A DNA stretch of 64,000 nt from Cubamyces lactineus (taxonomy: Eukaryota; Basidiomycota; Agaricomycetes; Polyporales; Polyporaceae). The notes beneath the pieces were generated by a model, which was not told the origin of the DNA, did not search any database, and saw only the letters and a program-made list of their open reading frames with translations. The position numbers were made by a program, and so were the translations under genes. This document shows positions 56,655-64,000 of the stretch, piece after piece (position 1 is the stretch's first letter; every line of letters starts with the position of its first letter). The DNA lies in the NCBI GenBank assembly GCA_022376465.1, contig JACDTU010000010.1, positions 1,054,001 through 1,118,000 of the forward strand, given 5' to 3'.

Positions 56655-57224
56655 CGTGATCAGTCGGTCTCACGAGTGGTATGAGTGTACGAGTAGGATC
56701 TGTGGAAGCGGAGCGGGGCAGCGTGAAGCGGGTTTGGACGGACAGCGGGCCAGGCGTCCATGGCGATATTGGATGGGTGGGTGACGACTTCATGGTAGGT
56801 TCTCACTCGAGCATCCGTATGCTAAGTGCTTACGGCTCAAAGGTATACTTGTGCGTGCGGACGGTCAGTGTATTAATAGATGCATCATCGAGTCGTAGTC
56901 GCTTTGGATCGCTGTCGCCTTCACGTATGAGCTCTGTTATGATAAGTAATGCACGTAAACGACGTTCGAATCTCGCTTGGCTCGTGTATGCGCGCATATC
57001 CGCCTCAGGTATGCCAAAGCTCTAGTCATCGCGGAAGAGTTGGATCTTAAATATGGAGCAGCCTTAGAGACATGTGGTAAATATACATTGCTTCTACACA
57101 TACTCGTACTGGAGGTCATTAAACACTCATACATACACGCCCAGTTACTTCTCCACAGAATGCCATACACGAGATATCCGGGCTATCCCAAACCGGACGA
57201 TGCGAAACGTACTTAAGGGATATC
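56655..57224. other. Convergent 3' interval
   Basis: This 570-bp gap separates two converging genes. It is relatively A/T-rich after 56800, as expected of 3' flanks. No gene or repeat is supported. Confidence 0.45.
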
Positions 57225-58495
57225 TTATGCCCTGGGCCTGCGTCTAGTTGCAGCAGAGTCCTCTGTCTCAACATTGTAGACCGAGAGCATCCCGCGCAGT
57301 GCCAACTCGGGGAAATGGGCGAAGAACGCTGGCGTCGCGTCCTCCATGAACCGCCAGTCGGCATGATGCGTGACCGCCACCTGGCGGAGCGTGCCCTTCC
57401 AGCCGGTCGTGAGCGTTTCGTGGATGATCTCCCAGGGCGTGCTGCAGAGCGTGTCGCGGGAGCGGAGAGCGAGCGAGAACGCGACGGTCTTGAGGGGGCA
57501 CTTGGACGCGGATCCGAGCACCTTGTAGATCCAGTGCGAGTAGAACGGCTGCTCGTCGTGGATGTCGAACGAGAGCGAGCGCAGGTTCCGGTTGTTCCCT
57601 AGGCTCATCTGGTCGACTGCGTACGCGATGATGAGCACTTAGTGCGTGGGGATATCGTGGACAAATAGGCGTGGTACTTACATTTCCAGGGATCGTGCGT
57701 TGTCGGGAGACAGAGGCCAAACACGAGCTCTTCGAGCTCAAGTCCGAGCTGCTGGACGTACCATCCGGCGTGCCGAGCGTTCTCCACGTCGAACATCGTC
57801 GCCTCCAGATGGCGCACGGCCACGCAGTTGTGCTGCACGAGCCACCTGAACATCGGCCCGTAATCCGCCCGAGGAGCGCGGATCCGAAGCGTGCGCAGGC
57901 TCAAGAGACGGTCGGTAGTCCACTCTGAGGACATGAAGTCGCCCCTCGGGCCATCCCACCTCACGCCGAAGAGGGTGAGAGAGCTGAGGCGCGGGATGTA
58001 GAAAAGGAGGTCTGCAAGGGTCTGGCTAGACTTGAACGCGCAGTTGTGCAGGTGGAGCTCGGTGAGAGTCGTCAGCTTGAGCAGGCCGTCGTAAAACGTA
58101 GGCTTGATTCGCGGCGGGTCCCAGTGTTCGAACCGGAGCGAGCGCAAGCGCGGAACGAGACTCGGGTGGGGCAGCCATTCGCCTGGGCTATCCTCTAAGC
58201 TAATCCAAGATCTGGCGGTACTGCCCGGAGCCTTGCCGCGGAGGATCCACTCCGAAACGGCGACGCGAAGGTGGGACGAGTGCTCAGACGCTAAAATCCC
58301 AAGAGCAGATCTCAGGCCACGAGGGCTGGTGATGCGAGCGTTTTTGAAGAGCTCATACTGTGCAGAGTCAGTCCAAGAGCGATGGACGTGGGCGAATCGA
58401 CACAGAGCATTGCGGTCCTCTGCCAGATAGCTGAAGATCTCGTGCTTGATCTCGGCGGGGAGCACCTCTGCCAAGGGCTTGCTAGTGCGATGCAT
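57225..58495 (-). CDS. F-box/LRR-like protein, paralogue A
   Basis: Two exons (57682-58495, 57225-57637) give 408 aa. Residues 10-55 look like an F-box (VLPAEIKHEIFSYLAEDRN then LCRFAHVHRSWTDSAQYELF). The rest is a leucine-rich solenoid: LRSLRFEHWD, LTTLTELHLHNC, IPRLSSLTLFGV and LRTLRIRAP. The final part, HWIYKVLGSASKCPLKTVAF and TLRQVAVTHHADWRF, is shared with the neighbouring copy. F-box proteins of this type are expanded in mushroom genomes and usually recruit targets to SCF ubiquitin ligases. The target is unknown. It is a tandem duplicate of the gene at 59808-61105. Confidence 0.8.
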
Positions 58496-59807
58496 AGTGT
58501 GGTAGTCCTACCGTAGTGTCAATCAGCAAGCCGTATGACCAGTGTCAAGTGTCTGTAGAATACTCACCAAGTCCGAGGAGGTAGATTGGGGTCGCACGGG
58601 TAAAGATGAGTGCAGCGGAAGGCAGCTATATTCGCCAGCCTACAGTCTGAGCAGTCTGAGGTCCTAGCACCAAGATATCGATCGGAGACACCAGCTCAGG
58701 GCGTGCGTCAGTTTGAGTCCCGACTTGACCACCATACACAATGCGGAGAAGGCCCGGGCCAAGCAATGTGATCAAGGGGAAAGGACCGAGACGGAAGGGG
58801 CTGGTGGGTATGTTTAGGTCGCAGTGACCGTGACGGCTGCGGCGGTGAGGCCACTGGCAGTGTGGCACTCACGGTGTGAATGTCTCCCTCCCCTCCGATA
58901 TCGATGGCGATATAGATGTAGAGTAGTTTTCAGGAGCTGGCCGACACCCCAACCTGAGCGTTAGCAGCATGGGAACGATGGATCATGGCAGCGGCCAGGC
59001 CTCAGGCTGTTGGCAGATCCGCTTCGAAACCCACATAACCAAACAGACGCCCGATCAATCGGCACAAACAACGGAAACGCGACAATAAACTAGCTTCGAA
59101 TTCCGCCGCATCAACCGCCGCAAGGCCAGCGCACACCTGCCACAAGGTCATGGCGAGGATAACCGCTGTTATTGCTAGGATTGCCAAGTAATCCGCAAGG
59201 CTGCAATGACTTGTTATCAGCACGAACCTCGGCTGTACATGTCGCGCCGATTCCTTAGGACGACTCGGATTTCTTTGTCTTTCTTCACTCCTCGGCCAGC
59301 TGCTTCAACCTCGTCTTTCCTTTGTCCTCCATCACTAGCAACACATTGGGAGCTTCCTGTGCTATCTATGCGACCCCCCTTCATTCTCGCGACCGTGCCT
59401 TCCTCCGTACACACCTGGACACTGGCACCTGAAGAGTCTAACCCCGAGTCGCACCTAGCCCCGTAAACATCTCCACCCCCCACCCAAGCTTGCCTACCTG
59501 CCTGCCGCTCCGCCTCCTTGCATCGGCAACAATATATCGGCTGGGTCTTCGGCGATACGAGTATGAATTCGATAACAGATCCAACTATAGCTACTTCGAC
59601 TCGGACCAAGTTCGATATATACATTCGAGTCACATGCCACAGGAGGCGCGATAGAACAGACGTCCAAACTTCACTGCTTCTACTATGACGTGAGTACTGC
59701 GAAGTCCGAGTATTCATACAAACAGCATGTTCACTACCCCTTGCTCCCATGTCCACAAAATATTAGCCACGGAAAATTGTTCGACGCAGTTCGCGCTGAA
59801 GGAATGG
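58496..59807. other. Spacer between the tandem paralogues
   Basis: The first 350 bp upstream of copy A resemble the flank upstream of copy B (cagctatatt versus cagttatata, and gaccaccataca versus gaccgccatacg), so the duplication included the promoter. From 58900 to 59750 I find no gene. Confidence 0.5.
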
Positions 59808-61105
59808 TTAATCAAACTGGTACGTCCCGACTTTAGTATCAACAGACTCCTCTGTCTCGATATTGTAGACAGACAGAATCCCGCGTCTCGCCAGCTCGGG
59901 GAAGCGGGCACGGAACAGTGGCTCGGCGTCCGGGACGAACTGCCACTGTGCGTAGTGCGTGACCGCAACCTCACGGAGCGTGCTTCTCCAGTACGTCGTG
60001 AACAAGTTGTGGACTATCTCCCAGGGCTCGCTCCAGAGGAGTTCGTTGTAGCCGAGCGAGAGCGCAAACGCGACGCTTTCGAGAGGGCACCTGGACGCTG
60101 ACGTGAGGACCTTGTGGATCCAATTACAATAGTGGGGCTGCGCGTCGTAGATGTCGATCGACAGCGCGCGCAAGTTTGGGTTGTGCTGCAGGTGTAGCCA
60201 GTCGCCTGTGGGTGCGAGGATGCAATCGATCAGCACTGATATTGGGCTCTCGCGGCGGTATAGATGGGATGCTCACCTTCCGGGCTCTCCTTGGCGGCAT
60301 ACAGAACGAGACCGCAAACGAGCGTCTCGAGCGCGTACCCGAGGTGCTGGACATACCAAGCCGCGTGCCGAGCGTTGTCCTGGTCAAACATCGTCAATTC
60401 CAGGTGGCGCACATGCACGCATTTGCGCTCTACAAGCCACTTGAAGAGCGGCCCGGAGTTGCAAGGGGCGCGAATCCGGAGCGTGTGTAGGGGCAACGGG
60501 TATCGGGCACACCAGAACGGAGAGGTGAACTGGCCCGACGACCCTTGCCCAGGGTGGCCGTCCACATCACGCCAGCTCACGTTGTCGAGGGTGAGCTCGG
60601 TGAGGCTCGGGAGGCTGAAGAGGATGGCGGTGAAGTGTTCGCCGCTCAAGAACGTGCAATTGTGCAGGTGGAGCTCGGTGACGGTCGTCAAGCGATGCAA
60701 GGCGCTGAGGAAGTCTTGCTCGACGAACTGCGAGTTCCAAGAACGGATCCGGAGGGCGCATAGATTCGGGAGAACACCTGGGGGCGGCAGAAGCGAGGGG
60801 TGGGCCCTATCCCCTTGATTGAGCCAGAATTTGGCCGCTCTACCTGGGATCCTGCCGTTGAGGTCCCATTCCGTGACAGCAGAGCGGAGGGGGGCCGCAA
60901 TCTGGGTATCAGACTTCAGAATGCGAAGAGCCATCTCGAGGTCACCAGCGCTAGTGATGCGGACGTTCTTTGGTCGCGCAACGTTTGTGCGCCGGCCTCC
61001 GACGTGGGCGAATCGACTCATTGATCTGTAGGTCTCTGCTGGATCGCCGAAGACCTTGTGGATGATCTCGGTTGTGTAGGGCGTTGTCGAAGGCTTGTGT
61101 TGCAT
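59808..61105 (-). CDS. F-box/LRR-like protein, paralogue B with decayed F-box
   Basis: Two exons (60277-61105, 59808-60235) give 418 aa, with the same exon layout as paralogue A. The LRR part aligns throughout: LTTVTELHLHNCTFLSGEHF, LHTLRIRAP, HVRHLELTMFDQDNARHAAW, WIHKVLTSASRCPLESVAFA. The F-box region has degenerated: EIIHKVFGDPAETYRSMSR replaces the Leu/Pro-led helix of copy A and RTNVARPKNVRIT has lost the WTDSAQYELF segment. The copy may therefore no longer bind Skp1 although its frame is intact, which suggests either neofunctionalisation or early decay. Confidence 0.75.
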
Positions 61106-61872
61106 TGTGCTGTATCTCTGAACATGAATCAGTCATGCCATTCTCGGAGTCGCCGTGCGAGTACTCACCAGGGGTGCAGGGGTAGTCTGAAGTGGTGCTG
61201 GGAAGACCGAGGACGACAGCGGGCAGTTATATACTCCAGACGAAGACAGCGAGTCCAAGCACCAGGAACACAGGCCTGGTGGGCGCTGGCACTGAGCGTA
61301 CAGTATGTCCAGTAAAGTTGCGGATTGACCGCCATACGCGGCAAGGCGAACGTCCAGGCTGAACGCTGCAGCCAAGAGGAAAGGCATCGGCTGCGACCAT
61401 TGCGGTGGGTGGTCAGTGAACAACTCGGACCATGACCTCAGGCTTCCCCTCAGACTAGTACAGTAGCACAACCCCACTTCCTTCCCACTTTCGCGGGAGT
61501 GAGTGATAATTCGCGGATTGCTGCTCCAGTACCGTGAGCGGCCCGGGCATGAAGTTACAGGTGGCCGCGACCAAGTGTGCTTCAAGGAGCGAACCGGGTC
61601 CTGACCGTGACCGGGCATGCGCAGACGCTGGGCCGGGATCAATCAGCGCAAACAATAGCTCCAAGCGTAGGAGCCACAAGATCTCGCCGAGGTTTCCGGT
61701 CCACCACAAGCCCGCGCAAGGCCAAAGCGCATGCGCGCACCATTCGCAAGATTAAGGTGAGCTTGGATCCATGGTCACAGCTGGCCAAAGCATGGGGGAA
61801 ACATGCAAACCTCGACATGTCCGATAAATACTAAGGCTACACAGAATTTTGGCATCCATATGTCGCGAGTCC
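61106..61872. other. Upstream flank of paralogue B
   Basis: This 767-bp stretch includes the duplicated promoter of copy B, with a TATATA-like box near 61228, and the 3' flank of the next gene. No gene is supported. Confidence 0.45.
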
Positions 61873-63336
61873 TCAAGATGACTTCTTCGTGTCCTCCTTT
61901 ACCCCCTCGGTTAGTTGCTTCGCCTTCTTTCCTTTCTCCTCAAGCACCTGCAGCACAGCTTCGTACGTCTCCTGCGCCAGCTTCTTCGCGTCCTCGCGTC
62001 GCTCCTGCGATACCTTCACGAACACCTTCACGTCCGGAACCCTCTTCAACGCCTCCTCTCCACCCGGCATCGTTCGGATCCAATCTTGCAGGCTCTCCCA
62101 TCCACGCTCTAGCTGCTTACTCGTCTGCTGCTCGGCCTCCTCCGCCTTCTTCTGCACGAAGTCGCGCAACTCCTTCAGCTTCTCCTTGTTCTTCGCGCCG
62201 TCGCCTTCCGCAGTCTCTTTGACTTTCTTGAAGATTTCCTGCGCGCTCGAGCTGCTGCCAGAAAGCGCTGCGGCTCCCGCCGCAATGAACTTGTCCTGGT
62301 TCTCCGTCAAGAGCTGCTTTATCTCGGGAAGCTTGTCGAGGTACGGCCCCGCCTCTTTCAACGCGCGATTCCACGCATCTTGCGACGACGCTTGCGCAAT
62401 TTTGCGGACCTCTTCGGTCTTCGACTGAATGAGCTGCTTCGCTTGGTCGAGACCCTCCTGCGAAAAGCCTTTGGAGAATATCTCTTTGATCTGTCGAGCA
62501 TCCGTTAAGCGCCATGGCTTCCAGGAGATATTGACGCAAGTGCCTACCTGCTGACTGGTCTCATCGTACAACTTCTTTGCCTCTGGGCCCTTCGTCTCCG
62601 CCATCTTCTTCAACTCGTCGTAACCGCCTCCGAGCTTCTCAGATACCTGGGGATACTTCTGACTCAAAGATCCGAACGCGTCCTTCCCTGCTTTTTCACC
62701 AAGCTCTTGCAATTGAGCGCTACGCTTCTTGAGCACGTCAAAGACCTTCATTGCTGTCGCCGCGTCCAAGGCGCTCTCTGAATCCCTAACGACTACCCGC
62801 ACCTCCTCATAACCGTCGGAAACGATGCGGTTGACTTCGTCACCATGCGAATCACGGAGCTGGTCGATAGTGTCGAAAACCGCGTCGACGTGCGGACGCG
62901 CTCCAGGGATGACGACGAGGTAGGAGCGCGACACGTCCCGCAAGTAGTCAAGCGCCTCGTTCGGATTCTTCGGCGCCTTCTCTGCAATGGTCGCCTTGGT
63001 CTGTTGGTAGTAGTTTGACACGGTCTTGGACGCATCCACGGCTGTCTTGGCACCAGAGAAGTGATACCATGCGTAGCCTATCCAAACGTCAGTCAATCAA
63101 ATGGTCGCCCCTCCAATCATGCGGCTCGCAAGGTACATACCTCCAAGAAGGACGACTGCTCCCCCGGCTACGCCAGCAGCGACATGCGAGCCGCCAAATG
63201 ACGAACCTGGCGCGGAGGTCGAATTCGTAGACTGGTGGCGCTGGAAAGTGCGTCTACCCGCGATGCGACGCGCCGCGACCGGGTAGTATCGCGCAGTGAC
63301 CGACTTGGTTGATGTGCGAAGCGTAGAGGCGTACAT
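61873..63336 (-). CDS. Mitochondrial protein with long amphipathic helices
   Basis: Three exons (63141-63336, 62548-63077, 61873-62490) give 447 aa. The 57-bp second intron is in frame. The N-terminus MYASTLRTSTKSVTARYYPV is an Arg/Ser-rich mitochondrial presequence, followed near residues 48-75 by a glycine-rich membrane segment (HVAAGVAGGAVVLLGGYAW). The remainder is highly charged and helical, with 11-residue-like periodicity (KKMAETKGPEAKKLYDETSQ, KELRDFVQKKAEEAEQQTSK) reminiscent of apolipoprotein or LEA proteins. A single membrane anchor with a helical soluble domain suggests an inner-membrane or intermembrane-space structural role such as cristae organisation, but I cannot name a family. 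Confidence 0.75.
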
Positions 63337-63742
63337 GGCTGCTATTCGTTTGAGCTGTGTGGGATACGGAAGCAAAGGTAAATGGGGGAGATATGGACAG
63401 CGGAGAACGCAGGACGGGGTATATATACTCGCCTGCGCACGACGCGTTCTGGGCGCTAGAGTGACGCGCGGGTGTAATGTCGTCAGTGGAGGGCGATGTC
63501 ACTGACGTCATGGGCTCATACACATATGGGTCCAAGTTGCCTCAGTTTATGCATGGCGCAGTTCAGTATACTTGCCACCAGTTCAGGATAGTCGGTATAC
63601 TCTGTGCACTCGGCCCCAACGACAGGCCGCTGCCCCAACGTGTCTGTATATGCGCTTGACCACAACATAAACATTCCATATTAATGCCAATGTGATTCCA
63701 AGCCCGAGTTCGAGCATACATTCGAGATATTGGTCTCTCGCA
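63337..63742. promoter_or_regulatory. Upstream region of the mitochondrial gene with TATA box
   Basis: A strong TATATATA at 63420-63427 lies 84 bp before the ATG at 63336. The rest is the 3' flank of the next minus-strand gene. No other feature is seen. Confidence 0.5.
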
Positions 63743-64000
63743 CTAGTGGAAGCCCATCCAGCAGCGAGCGCCCCCTTCAAAGTCGTCGCACTCCACGTCC
63801 GACGCGCCCTGGTTGATCGCCTGTACGAGCAGGCCTGCGCACGCGTCGTAGCAGTTTGTCGGGCTCTTGTAGTTGTGACTGCCCTTAAACCAGCCTCGAC
63901 CGCCGCAGTCCTGACCACTCTGTTCCGCCATCAAGGTATGGTCAGCTTCATCTCTCTAGGATATCGACAAAAGGGATGCAAAGAGAGAGGCATACCCAGT
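63743..64000 (-). CDS. 3' end of a Cys-rich, possibly secreted protein (partial)
   Basis: The last exon (63743-63955) ends at a stop after GGARCWMGFH. A probable intron (63956-63995) precedes it and five bases of the previous exon reach the window edge. The visible 70 residues contain six Cys (QDCGGRGWF, NCYDACAGLL, DVECDDFEG, ARCWMG), as in small secreted cysteine-rich fungal proteins. The signal peptide would lie outside the window. Family unknown. Confidence 0.55.

Overview
The window is nuclear DNA from a filamentous basidiomycete, most likely an Agaricomycete and probably a wood or litter decayer. The signs are dense short introns (mostly 45-65 bp, GT-AG with several GC-AG), an acceptor-rich, GC-rich coding style, an intact Plavaka-type DNA transposon of the kind common in mushroom-forming fungi, and a secreted GH27 alpha-galactosidase carrying a fungal CBM1 cellulose-binding module. 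All exon structures given here were built by hand from reading frame, splice consensus and family resemblance. No transcript or database search was available.

Layout. 0-4.2 kb: start of an unidentified minus-strand gene and a divergent gene resembling the shelterin/telomerase OB-fold protein TPP1/Est3. 4.6-9.5 kb: DNA polymerase kappa, a TA-flanked MITE, a tRNA-Ile(AAT) and a U1-type zinc-finger splicing protein. 9.7-16.5 kb: TIM17, a CDCA7-type zf-4CXXC_R1 chromatin protein, the SWIM-domain protein Sws1, and the tRNA methyltransferase TRM11, which carries a frameshift. 16.7-26.6 kb (minus): a very large AlkB-like 2OG-Fe(II) dioxygenase with 18 exons, ATP synthase delta (ATP16), and a long coiled-coil protein with a PH-like segment. 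27.4-32.4 kb: an intronless FAD monooxygenase, a Ser/Pro-rich protein and a BLI-3-like flavin-binding protein. 32.6-41.2 kb: a U6 snRNA gene followed about 100 bp upstream by an approximately 8.3 kb transposon. That transposon has an intact 11-exon Plavaka transposase and a divergently transcribed 8-exon partner gene whose product looks like the DUF6698 family. 41.7-49.8 kb: GH27-CBM1 alpha-galactosidase with a C-terminal frameshift, an HSP9/12 stress protein, a short-chain dehydrogenase, a 485-bp MITE with 3-bp target duplication, and a secreted class 3 lipase. 51.8-64 kb: a class III aminotransferase, a PA-TM-RING ubiquitin ligase, two tandem F-box/LRR-like paralogues, a mitochondrial amphipathic-helix protein, and the end of a Cys-rich protein gene.

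The genes are not one pathway. Several concern genome maintenance (TPP1-like, pol kappa, Sws1, AlkB-like, CDCA7-like) and several are mitochondrial (TIM17, ATP16, the helical protein). The secreted enzymes and stress genes tend to have clear TATA boxes 65-100 bp upstream of the ATG. The most noteworthy unit is the two-gene Plavaka element: an apparently intact transposase paired head-to-head, across a 197-bp shared promoter, with an uncharacterised protein that may be a transposition partner. A second theme is an unusual density of GC-AG introns (five inferred, four of them within 9.4 kb), each forced by reading frame.
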